Shown here: piece after piece, positions 50,939-60,418 of the stretch
How positions within the stretch are numbered: position 1 is the stretch's first letter
Layout of the letters: each line of letters opens with the position of its first letter
DNA from: Mesostigma viride
Taxonomy: Eukaryota; Streptophyta; Mesostigmatophyceae; Mesostigmatales; Mesostigmataceae
DNA: 64,000 nucleotides
Assembly: GCA_009746045.1 (NCBI GenBank)
Contig: RPFO01000213.1
Span: 6,758,609-6,822,608 of the forward strand
Reading direction: 5' to 3'
The notes under the pieces: model-generated
The model's input: the letters and a program-made list of their open reading frames with translations, nothing else
What the model was told of the DNA's origin: nothing
Database searches by the model: none
Position numbers and translations under genes: made by a program

Positions 50939-51133
50939 ACCGAGTTAAAGGAACTAAAACAGATTTTAGTGTCGCTATTAGAAGCAGGATTGATAGAGCC
51001 TAGTAACTCCCCCTACTCAGCTGGTGTCCTGTTAGTCCCTAAGCCAAATGGCAAGTTTCGTTTAGTTACTGATTATAGGAAGTTAAATGATATCACTGTG
51101 AAGTCTAAATACCCTCTACCTCGTATTGAACTA
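50939..51133 (+). pseudogene. pol: Gypsy RT, N-terminal part before LINE insertion
   Basis: GLIEPSNSPYSAGVLLVPKP, GKFRLVTDYRKLNDITVK and YPLPRIE are classic Ty3/gypsy RT motifs 0-2. The LINE with its ~19-bp duplication follows; RT resumes at 53199. Confidence 0.85.
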
Positions 51134-51153
51134 TTGATGATATATTTTAATAA

Positions 51154-53198
51154 TATAATTACTTACAGCAGAGTGAAATCACTCAAACCAAAGCAAACGC
51201 CCAGCTATAAACCTCTATACAGAGCCATGTCAAAGCTCTATACTACGATAAGACCAATGGAAACGCCTAACGGGAGGAACCTAATAACCCTGCTGCACCG
51301 CAAAATCAGCCCGCGTACGGCGGAGCATGATGTCAGCCATGGCCCGAGTCAGCGCCACCGACAAGCGCTGACGCCAATATGACGTCCAGGTCCGCGCCGA
51401 CCATGAGGCCCGCTGGCCCTCCAGGTCCAGCCGGTCCTCCCGGAGCCGGCAACACTCCTTGAAGAAGGCGGAGGTCAGGGGCCCCATGGCCCCAAACTCC
51501 TCCAGGACAAAGGGCACCACACGAATCATGGTGCCCGACGTCGCCGTAGGCCAGGAGCTTGGCCCGCTCCGCCCGGTCCGCCGTGTAACCTGCCGTGAGG
51601 GAGGCCCCAGCCACGTGGCTAAGAGCCAAGGGCCGCGCCACCGAAACGTCAATAAGCAGATGCCGGCCACCCCCCTCAAAGTCCAGCACCACGATGTCAG
51701 GCCGGTGGTTGGGGGAATAGAAGGCAGCGCCATCCGCATCCTCGGACCGGATGTTCGCGTGGGGGAAAACCGACCGAATCATGGCGAGCACCACCGTCAG
51801 GAGGACAGTGTGCAAATACAAATACCAATTCTGATTCTGTTGGCCCCCCATGCAGGCAAGGTAGTGAGTCCCCGTGGGATCCAGCGGCTGCCCACAGCTA
51901 CCACAAGGCCGCCCGGCCGGAACAAGAGGCTGCGGGGCAAATAGCTGGTGCCGGAGCGCCACCGAGTAGTGGCTGGGAGCCAAGGCGAATGGGGGGGCCA
52001 TGGGAAGAGCACGAAGGTACGCCGAGCCCACACTCCGCAAGGAAAGCGAGAACAGCCACGCACGTCCCTGGGCGTTGAGGTCCGCGAAAAGAGCAATCCA
52101 ATCAGCCGTGTGCAGAATACCCGCGTAGGTTTTCTGGTGTTTATCGATGACGCGAGCAGGGAATGCGGCGGGAGATTGAACGGAGGCGACCGAGGGACTG
52201 TGCCGCGAGGGAGGTGGCGCTGTACCGCCTGAGCGGCACGGACGGGAGAACAGGCCTGCTGGATCTCAGCATAGGCCTCCTGGATGGCCGTGACGAAGGG
52301 CAAGGGGTTGCTGGGGTCCAGGAGGTCAGGCGCTGCCGTTGCCAAAAGGGGCAGGAGCCGGCAGCTTTCCGCCCACGACTGAGCGACGGAGCCCAAAAAT
52401 GCTGCTGGGGCCAGCCGGGCGGCACGAGTCAGACCACAGCCACCCATCCGTGCAGGCAGGGAGGCAATGCGAATAGCATGTGGCGGGAGGTCGGGGCCCG
52501 GGACCAGCTGCGCCAAGGCCGACTGGATGCGTTCGTCGTGGCCCTCGGCGGCCAGCCGGACCTGAGCCGGAAGAGCGCCCCGGAGCCAGTGAACGACGCG
52601 AGGGTGAGCGCAAAACCACAGAAGCAGACCCTTGGTCTGCGAATCATGAAGGCGCGCAATCAAGGGCAGTACCTCAGTGCGTGCCTCGAGGGCGGCCCGC
52701 AGAGCATCGATGACAAACGCGGGGTCGCCAACCGGAACGCCGAGGACATCCAACCCATGGAGGCGCTCGTCCCGGCCCAAGAGCTGGGGCGGAAAGCCGG
52801 AGCAATCACCTTGGGGCGAGTACACCGCGCACTTGGCCAGGGTCAACTGGAGGTTGATGTCGGCCACCGCGGTCTGCAGTGCCAGCAGAGCCGCGGTGGT
52901 GTCCGGCACAGGGCCCAGAAGGTAGATATCATCCAAGTAGGCCTGAATAGCGACCGCCGGGTGGGCAGCATGGACCGCTTGGAGGCAACCCTGGAGGGGG
53001 GCGGCAAAGTACAGGGGTCCCAGGGGGTCCCCTTGCTGGGTGCCCGTCCGCGACAGCAGGCCGCCGCGAGTGCCGTCCTCCATGATGTGAACCAGTTGGC
53101 CGGGCTGGCCGTAGCACACGGCTGTCCAAGCGTACAAGTCCTCGAAGGACTCCATGACGGCCGCAAACATGCTGGCGCGGGACAGACTGTTGAACGCG
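51154..53198 (-). mobile_element. 5'-truncated LINE with restriction-like endonuclease
   Basis: Inserted in the gypsy RT with a target duplication ttgatgatatat(t)ttaataa (51134-51153 and 53199-53217), typical in length for target-primed reverse transcription. On the minus strand it starts inside the RT (NAFNSLSRASMF), so it is 5'-truncated. It continues to GTQQGDPLGPLYFA, YLDDIYLLG, and a thumb/connection with LPARMGGCGLTRA. The 3' end is a short AT-rich tail before the duplication. Confidence 0.85.
51281..53198 (-). pseudogene. LINE ORF2 fragment: RT plus CCHC and PD-(D/E)XK-like endonuclease
   Basis: RT in one frame (53198 to ~52030): QQGDPLGP (motif B region), YLDD (catalytic). A frame change near 52020 leads to CGSCGQPLDPTGTHYLAC (CCHC zinc knuckle) and SPNHRPDIVVLDFEGGGRHL with LIDVSVARP, the R-PD...D pattern of the restriction-like endonuclease of R2/NeSL/Dualen-type LINEs. 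Another shift near 51560 gives the C-terminal helices (SFFKECC-like region to DFAVQQGY). No upstream APE endonuclease is present in this truncated copy. Clade not assigned. Confidence 0.8.
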
Positions 53199-53622
53199 TT
53201 GATGATATATTTAATAAGGTTAAAGGTTCTACCTGTTTCACCGTACTTGATTGTGCAGATGGTTTTTGGCAACTGCGAATAGCGCCCGAGGATTGTCATA
53301 AAACCGCCTTTGCTACCCCTTTTGGTCATTGTCAGTTTAGAGTAGCGGCTATGGGACTCTGTAATTCTCCTGCCTCTTTTCAAATGTTGATGAATGAAGT
53401 GCTTAGACCCGTCATGGGTAATTCTCACCTTCCCCAAGTGTCCTCTGATTTAAAGGATCCTTCCTTCTCCTCTGTTTCTTTAGCTGAGCACGATCGTTCT
53501 TGTGCTCAGGCTTACTTAGATGACATCCTTATTTACTCCCCAGATTTTGAAACGCACCTACGTGATTTAAAGAAAGTCTTAGAAATAATGTCTGAAAATT
53601 CCTTGTGGGCTCGCCGTGCTTA
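53199..53622 (+). pseudogene. pol: Gypsy RT, catalytic part
   Basis: VDDIFNKVKGSTCFTVLDCA, GFWQLRIAPEDCHKTAFATP, FRVAAMGLCNSPASFQMLMN and AQAYLDDILIYSPDFETH: RT motifs 3-5 with an intact YLDD. A ~20-residue Ser-rich insert precedes YLDD. TAA at 53620-53622. Confidence 0.88.
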
Positions 53623-54274
53623 AGTTCATTCTGGTAGGAGTGTACCATTTTTAGGACATGTTTTGTCTACCCCTACCGACGTTAAAAGTGTACGTAGTCT
53701 CTTAGGGATTGCCTCTTACTATAGGCGTTTTATCCCTCGTTTTGCAACTATAGCAGCCCCTATTAATCATTTGTTAAAGAAAGATATCCCCTTCCTCTGG
53801 AGTAGTGAGGGTCAATCTGCTTTTAAGTGTTTAAAATCCCTACTCCTCACTCCTCCTGTTCTCATCCTACCCGATACTACCAAACCCTTTGTGGTAGCTA
53901 CCGACGCTAGTAAGGTAGCTATAGGGGGGGTCCTTCTCCAGGATCAGCTAGGGTCAGGGCTTACAGCCAATTGAGTATATCTCTAGGACGATGCTCCCCG
54001 GCCGCGGAGCGTAACTATCCTGTACACCAGCAGGAACTCTTAGCTGTGGTGTATTGTTGCCACGCGTGGCAGCACTTTCTTAAAGGTTCCCAATTTGATG
54101 TTTGCCTGAATGAACCCTGTGAGATAGATCCTTATATAGATTAGTTATACAAACGGACCATCGTCCCCTTACCCATCTTCTCTCTCAACCCAACCTTACC
54201 CCTCGTCAAGCGCGCTGGATGGAGTTTTTAGCACAGTTTTCCCCTTTTAAACTGATATAGATACTTCTGTAGCG
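53623..54274 (+). pseudogene. pol: Gypsy RT thumb and RNase H
   Basis: FLGHVLSTPTDVKSVRSLLG, ASYYRRFIPRFATIAAPI, FVVATDASKVAIGGVLLQ (first RNase H Asp). After 53974 the frame breaks; later pieces (ELLAVVY-like around 54040, ARWMEFLAQFSPF around 54215) continue in other frames. Decayed. Confidence 0.8.
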
Positions 54275-55379
54275 ATGCCTACCTCTGATCTTGAACGCCT
54301 TATCAGTAGATTTACGGCCACTGAGCCGGAAGCTTTAGCTGCTATTGCCTCACATCCCCAACAGTTAGGCAAATACCCCTGTAAATTTGTAGGTGGGTTT
54401 TTATATGTGCAGTTAACAGAGTCTCCCCCTCAATGGTGCCTTTATGTCCCTCCTATCTGACGTTCCTCTTTGCTTTTTGAGTTGCATGATTTAGCTGCTC
54501 ACCAGGGCGGTAAACGGGTACGGGATCTAGTTACCCGCTCCTATTACTGGCCCTCCCTCTTAAAAGATGTAGATGAATATGTTAGGACCTGCCAATCCTG
54601 TCAGGAAATGAAACCTAGCAACGTAGGGCAGATAGCCGAGCCTAGGACCCTTCCTGACCCCATCATGCCATGGGATTCCCTTATGATGGATTTTGTAGGA
54701 CCTTTTAGAAAGAATGATAAGGGTAATGCTCAGATCCTTGTGTTTGTAGATCGCTTTACGCGTATGTGCCATCTCGTGCCTTGTCCCCTGGAACTCACCG
54801 CACGCGATTGTGCCCGCCTATACCTCAATAATGTTTATAGATACCATGGTTTGAGTAGGCAGTTTATTTCTGATAAAGATAAGTTATTTACTTCAGATTT
54901 TTGGCAGCAGTTCTTCGCTGCTATCGGTACCAAGGTCACCTTCGGTACTGCCTACCACTCCTCCTCTTCTCATTTAGTAGAACGTTTGAATACTGTAGAG
55001 TAGTGGAAGAAGCTCTGCGACACTATGTGAATGGTTCTGGGAGTGATTGGGAGGATTATCTATGTCTGGTAGAGTTTTCCCTTAACAACTGCCCTCAGGC
55101 CGCGCATGGTTACACGCCCTTCTTCCTAGACACAGGTAGACAACCTCTTACGGCCCCTACCTCTCTCTTAGCCAGTCCTTTAAGGGACAAGGATGATGTG
55201 TCCCGGGATACTGTAGAAGGTGTGCAGGCGTTATTTTAGATAAAATGAAGAATGCCCACGACAATGCATGCTATTGCAGGGTACCATAGGGCACAGGCCA
55301 AGTACCTTGCTAGGTTACGTGCCTCATTAGATAGGAGAGCACCTGAGATAGAAATAGGAGATTTAGTCTTAGTAGAAGG
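54275..55379 (+). pseudogene. pol: Gypsy integrase
   Basis: 54275-54460 is a pre-integrase linker. 54470-55003 has the HHCC zinc domain (ELHDLAAHQGG, CQSCQEMKPS) and DDE core: MDFVGPFRKNDKG (D), FISDKDKLFTSDFW (D), HLVERLNTVE (E; the family usually has GQTER). After a TAG at ~55003 it continues at 55004-55239 (DWEDYLCLVEFSLNNCPQA, HGYTPFFLDTG), then RAPEIEIGDLVLVEG up to the E4 insertion at 55380. Confidence 0.85.
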
Positions 55380-56076
55380 AGTTAAGCTTTCTTAGCACAT
55401 GCAATGTGAAGGATATGGTTGCAATGCAGCAATGTGTGATATGGTTGGAAACGGAGCTTTGTTAAAATCGGATAATGTTTACAGCGCTCACACACTTGAG
55501 GCTTGTACACGCGCTTGCCAAGTCAAGGCACAACACGTGAGGTGGGCTCGCAAGAGATGCCCATTTGGCACTGGCCTATTGTTTATATACTTGTGCACTG
55601 TGCTTGCTAGTCCTGAGCAGCCTAGCAGGCCTGCTCAGTAATAACACCCCCGGTACAGTATTCACTACCTGTACAGCGCCCGACTCCTATACAGTAGGTC
55701 TGCCATACAGGCACAGTGACCACAGAGCACAGTCCACAGTGACTATTGCATCTGCACCTAGAAGTCCAGGACTAAGCCTGCGGTACCAACAGACCACAGG
55801 TTAAGGTTCCTATTTCCTGCGTACGACGTATTAATCCAATACCGTCGTAGGTACAGCACCTAATTCCTGTCAGCCCAGGAATTACTGTCGACCCCATATG
55901 TCGTCGGCAAATATTCACGTCCGACTTAGAAGAACAGCCGGCTCGCGCTCGCGCGCGACCGGGAAGTCGGAACGCCATAACTTTCTTGATACTTGTCGGA
56001 ATGAACTCGTTCCGGTGCCGCTGGAATCGCAGAGATATGCCGAATCAGGATCACGCCAATGCGCTTGGCGTTAACT
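55380..56076 (-). repeat. E4 3' LTR (697 bp)
   Basis: Direct repeat of 62705-63400. Plus-strand start agttaagctttcttagcac, end cgcttggcgttaact. Confidence 0.93.
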
Positions 56077-56824
56077 CCAATCCTTTCTTTTCTTGAGCTG
56101 TAGCAGCTCACACAAGTCTACATACAAACACACACAATGGGTACTGGATATCCTCCCCAGACTACAAGTCACAACCCGCTGGGCATGACAGTCAGCTTGG
56201 ATTCCTTATTATATGTACATAGCACCCATACTGGCTCAGGAGCACAAACAAATTACAATGAGTCCCTATCCCTTCACGGGAGGCTCGTTGTGTTACCCAT
56301 GTACAAGAGGTTGGCCAACTGTGGCAGCCCATAGGTGTTCAGTTAAGAACTTGAGAAGTATGTACAACCTTCAGGACCTTAGGCGAAACCCCACAGATCA
56401 CCCACAACAGCTCATCAGAAAACATTGCTGACCCCCAGACGGGAGTCGGCGCCGGTCTGCTGCCCCTTATCGAACCAGACACAACATCTACGCGAAGCAC
56501 ATGCAAAACACAAGCTCCCATACTCGTTCCAACCGTGGAAAATCAGGGGACCTGTCGCCACCTCACCAGCATGGTGGATGGGTCAGCCAGTCCGTGAAAC
56601 TCCGCCTTAAGACGGCACCAGGGAATCGAACCCCGCCCACAAACCACAGATCTGGGGAAACCTCAGACTGAGATGAAAACCCCAGATAGACATCTCTCCA
56701 TCAGAGACAATGTCAGACATTCCCACACCAGAGACATGTCTCACCCCTCAAGGTGTGCTCAGGATTATGTACAATCAAGCTCCCAGCCTGATATCCAGAG
56801 ACTTAAGCACCCAGCTCTCAGCTT
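56077..56824 (-). other. E4 3' non-coding region with T-arm-like motif
   Basis: About 0.75 kb. Sense strand has gcggggttcgattccctgg with ggggttcgattccct at 56634-56620, matching the E3 motif in form and in distance from the LTR (~545 versus ~465 bases). Ends with the polypurine tract. Confidence 0.65.
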
Positions 56825-59800
56825 TTAGACAGATAGACCGACTTGACAGTCAGCATTCATGAGCTTCCTCAGTACATTGTACTGGGCTGGGGCCTTGTGT
56901 GGCAGCTTTGTCAATGCATCAGCAGGGTTCTCCTCGCCAGGGATATGCTTCAAGTCAACCAAACTGGCCAACTCCTTCAGCAACAAATAATCCAGGTCCC
57001 GGCTCCTGGCCAGCTGCTTGTGAACAAACTGGACCATACCCATGCTGTCTGTTAGCAACAACGTCTCCATCTGCAAGGTCCAAGGGGTAACTGAAGCCAG
57101 CTCCAGCATTAACTCCTTTATGTACAGGCTGGACTGGATCCCCTCGCATATGGCCCTGCATTCTGCCACATCTGAACTGATACAGACCCTCTTCTGCAGT
57201 CTGCTGTACCAGCTGAACAAACTTGCCCTGCTCTGATAAAAAGCAAACAGAGCAGCAGATCTCCCCCTGACCTTGGTAACCTGGCGAGCATCCATGGAAC
57301 TGTCAACAAAGATCTCCAAGGTGATAGGCTGGGTAAAGTCAATCCCAGACAAAATCAGATCAGGGGTACTCTCCACCAACCGGGCTATGACTCGAGGCTT
57401 CTCATCCTCAAGCACCTCATCAGGCATTCTGCTATGGACCATCAAAGACGGACCACAGATGCTGGCAAACCAGGCCCACATGCCTCTCAACTCAGGTCCT
57501 GCAGCCTGGGTGATCTTCTCTGGCAAGGCCTTCACAATGGTCTGTTTATAATCTCCTCCAGCCTGAAGCCTGATACTCCACTCCCCGTCCCTCCTGAACA
57601 GGGTAGCCTGCATTCCACAGAACACTACAGGCTTGTTGGGCTCCTGCCACAGCTCCTTGCCCAGTGAAAACTTGCCACTGATGACAGGAATAAACTTCTT
57701 CAGCCAGGTCGTGGGGGCTAGCAAATGCAGATCATCTCCATGCAAACTAGCATACACTGGCAGACCCTCCCATTGGGCCAGCAGCAAACAGGGATCAACT
57801 GAAGACACTCTCAAGCCACACTCACTGATCAGAGCTTCCTGCAGCGTGAGTCTCCAGATGATTGGGCTCGACCTGAGTCCTTCCAGGCCCTTCAGAATAA
57901 CCAGGAATTGTTGATGCAGCTCCAGCTTCCAGATGGCAGGCACCTCAACACAGTAAGGCTCATCCTGCTTCCACACCCTCCTGGCCACTTCTGGATCAGA
58001 TTTTAAAAATGCCCTCTTGAAGTCCAGCAGCACTGATGACATAGCTGCTCCCCTGTTCAGCAACCCCACGTAGAGACATAGCAAAATTCTCCATGTGTCG
58101 TGTAGCATCCCTGGCGTGTATAGCTCCTCTCCTGGCAGACTCCCCGTGCCGTGATACTCATTCAGGACAGGCCTGACATGGGGCACTGATACCTCATCCA
58201 CAACCTTCCTCTTCAGCACAAATCTCAAAGCAAGCTTCCTTGATGCTGGGGGACGTCTGTCTGTTGGTGCAGCACACTCAAACTGCAACCACTCCTCCAA
58301 TGCCTTGGAGAAGGCGAGCTTCCAAGCCTCAAACAAAGTAGGCGAGCTCATCTCTTGGACCAGCTGGTCATATGTCAAAGGAGAGTGTGCAGCAAGGCTC
58401 CTGTGAGTTATGCCAATACTGCTGGGGTGCAACACAGCTGGAATAACCAAACTGGCCGCTGGGGGCACCTCCCCTTCATCCCATTTTACACCCTTGACCG
58501 GCTTGGCCCTGCACCTGACTGGAAATGTTGTCCTGAAATTTTCTAGGGGAATCATCCCCCAGCCATCTCTTCTCAGAGCTGTAGCTCTGATAGAAATCCC
58601 AGGATTGCCCAGAAAATTCTGACCCAAAATCACAGGGCCATCATAGTCCTCTAGGACAAGGAAGGTCACATCCACACCCATGACAGGGGCAGTAACCTCT
58701 CCCAACACCCTTAGATGCGTCCTACCACTGAAATCAGACACCCAGGGGCAACTTGGTTCTCCGACCAGCAGTTCTCCTGTATGCTGAGGTCCCATGACAG
58801 AAACCTGTGCATTGGTATCTATCTCCATGGCAGCTACCTCAGGTTCATCCAACTGGACAAGCTTGGACACCTTAGGCTCCTTCTTGGCTCTTTGCAAAGC
58901 CTGTACAATATCTGATAGACGCACACCCCTAGGCCTGGTGTCGGGCCGTTCCGGAGGTGCAGCCTGTCCGCCTGCTTGCCCAACCACCGTATGTGAAGGT
59001 ACCCCAGGGGCCGGGCCAGGGTCACCCTGAGGGCTCGATACAGCTGTAGCACCCTGATCAGGAAGCTCCACGTCACCCCCGCCTTGTACACCAGCGGGCA
59101 CCTGGAAGAGGTCTCCTTGATTACCTCCCCGGGGACGGATCTTTGACCAGGACAGACGGTGCACTGCTTGGGAGCCATCAATGGCCACCCAGCACTTATG
59201 GCCAGCGGCTTCTACTCGGGTCACCACCCCATCATGCCAGCTGCCACGTTTCCCTGGAAAGCTTGGTTCCTTCCACACAACAACCTGTTGTCCAACGTTA
59301 GGTTCTAGGACACTCCAGCCCTTGTCTTTCTGCCTCAGCTTGAGGAACTTGGCCTCTAGCTTCTCCTTCCATGCCTGCTCAGCATCAGCTGGCAGCATCC
59401 TGGTATGCAGCATAAGAGGATTGATGGCAATGTCACCAAAGAACATGGGAGTCCTCAGGTTCAGCCTGTCCTCCACAGAACGTAGCCATGCAGATGTCAC
59501 AATGGCAGATGACGTCCTTGGAATCCTCTCCACCAGCAGCACAGTCTTGATCTCTTGGATGGCTCTCTCCACCACCCCTTGCTGGCCGTGGCTCTCCCTG
59601 GGTGTAATCAGCAACTCTGGAAACTCTGGCAGGTTCTCACAGCACTCAAACTGAATGTCACACTGCAACAACTCCAACCCAGGGTACCTGCTCCTTGTCA
59701 ACTTCAGAGCAGCAATCAATGTAGGCTTCTCCATGTCAGGCAGGATCTCTAGGGTCTTGTACTTGGTATATCTGTCCACTGCCACCAGCAGCTTCAAACC

Positions 59801-60382
59801 CCTGATTCTCTGAATATCTACCTGCACATGGCCTGGCTGCAAAATAGGAGTCCTGGCATGAGACTGCTTGGGCTTTCTAGCAACTAGCCTGCACTTGCAA
59901 GCTTGAGCAACCTGTTGGCAGATGGAGTACAACTCACTTCCTCCCAGCCGTCTAGCAACTTGCAAAGACTGAGCTGCATGGCCAAACATGGTATGCAACC
60001 TTGAGGCAATGTCATACAAGAGAGAAAACCTTTTATTGTCATTATTAGCACTCAAGGTATGTACAGATCCCTTATGTACAGGAGGCACCAGGGTCGTGCC
60101 TGTCAGACTGTCTCCAGCCCTATCCTCATCCTGACCATCCTGTGCCAGTCCTGCACGGTCAGAATGCTTCTGAGATCCACCTGGGTCCACATCACCAGGT
60201 CCTACCTCAGGCTCAGCACCGCCATGGCGGGCACGTTGGCGAGTAACCACTGCAGCTACAGCTGGCATACTCTCTGTGGTAACCAAGCTTGCCCCATCGT
60301 GTCCAATAGGCTCTTTCACTAGAGCATGGGGCTGCCCCTCACTGCTGTCACTAGCAGCTTCATTACACACCCCTGGGGGCAC
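56825..60382 (-). CDS. pol: E4 pol: integrase, protease-like, RT, RNase H
   Basis: 1185 codons, intact from the region after the gag TGA; no ATG lies near its beginning, so it must be expressed as a gag fusion. Integrase: H130/H135 (LHTMFGH) and C162/C164, then D189 (HVQVDIQRI), D242 (LLQCDIQFE), E272 (GVVERAIQEIK). Basic C-terminal domain ~350-416 (WKEPSFPGKRGSW, HRLSWSKIRPR). Linker DIVQALQRAKKEPKVSKL at 491. Protease-like DTNAQVSV at 522 and ILGQNFL at 585. RT: DFKRAFLK at 787, LEGLRSSPIIW, HGDD 881-884, RGMWAWFASICGP. RNase H: D1027, E1074, D1112, HIPGEENPADALTKL at 1146. Domain order INT-PR-RT-RH is unambiguous here. Confidence 0.93.
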   Translation of the reverse strand: MPPGVCNEAASDSSEGQPHALVKEPIGHDGASLVTTESMPAVAAVVTRQRARHGGAEPEVGPGDVDPGGSQKHSDRAGLAQDGQDEDRAGDSLTGTTLVPPVHKGSVHTLSANNDNKRFSLLYDIASRLHTMFGHAAQSLQVARRLGGSELYSICQQVAQACKCRLVARKPKQSHARTPILQPGHVQVDIQRIRGLKLLVAVDRYTKYKTLEILPDMEKPTLIAALKLTRSRYPGLELLQCDIQFECCENLPEFPELLITPRESHGQQGVVERAIQEIKTVLLVERIPRTSSAIVTSAWLRSVEDRLNLRTPMFFGDIAINPLMLHTRMLPADAEQAWKEKLEAKFLKLRQKDKGWSVLEPNVGQQVVVWKEPSFPGKRGSWHDGVVTRVEAAGHKCWVAIDGSQAVHRLSWSKIRPRGGNQGDLFQVPAGVQGGGDVELPDQGATAVSSPQGDPGPAPGVPSHTVVGQAGGQAAPPERPDTRPRGVRLSDIVQALQRAKKEPKVSKLVQLDEPEVAAMEIDTNAQVSVMGPQHTGELLVGEPSCPWVSDFSGRTHLRVLGEVTAPVMGVDVTFLVLEDYDGPVILGQNFLGNPGISIRATALRRDGWGMIPLENFRTTFPVRCRAKPVKGVKWDEGEVPPAASLVIPAVLHPSSIGITHRSLAAHSPLTYDQLVQEMSSPTLFEAWKLAFSKALEEWLQFECAAPTDRRPPASRKLALRFVLKRKVVDEVSVPHVRPVLNEYHGTGSLPGEELYTPGMLHDTWRILLCLYVGLLNRGAAMSSVLLDFKRAFLKSDPEVARRVWKQDEPYCVEVPAIWKLELHQQFLVILKGLEGLRSSPIIWRLTLQEALISECGLRVSSVDPCLLLAQWEGLPVYASLHGDDLHLLAPTTWLKKFIPVISGKFSLGKELWQEPNKPVVFCGMQATLFRRDGEWSIRLQAGGDYKQTIVKALPEKITQAAGPELRGMWAWFASICGPSLMVHSRMPDEVLEDEKPRVIARLVESTPDLILSGIDFTQPITLEIFVDSSMDARQVTKVRGRSAALFAFYQSRASLFSWYSRLQKRVCISSDVAECRAICEGIQSSLYIKELMLELASVTPWTLQMETLLLTDSMGMVQFVHKQLARSRDLDYLLLKELASLVDLKHIPGEENPADALTKLPHKAPAQYNVLRKLMNADCQVGLSV

Positions 60383-60412
60383 CCTCCAGGGTTCAGGGAT
60401 GTGTGCAGGCTC

Positions 60413-60418
60413 AAGTCA
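60413..60418 (-). promoter_or_regulatory. E4 gag-pol in-frame stop, TGA CTT GAG context
   Basis: Minus strand GAT CAT TGA CTT GAG CCT: the zinc-knuckle frame ends at TGA and reopens immediately in the same frame as pol. E3 has CCA TGA CTT GAG at the same boundary (43595-43587). Candidate translational readthrough signal. Confidence 0.6.

Noticed and set aside
51797-53437. One continuous 546-codon RT protein
   Set aside because: Its first ~75 codons are antisense of the gypsy RT; the LINE begins at 53198 after the target duplication.
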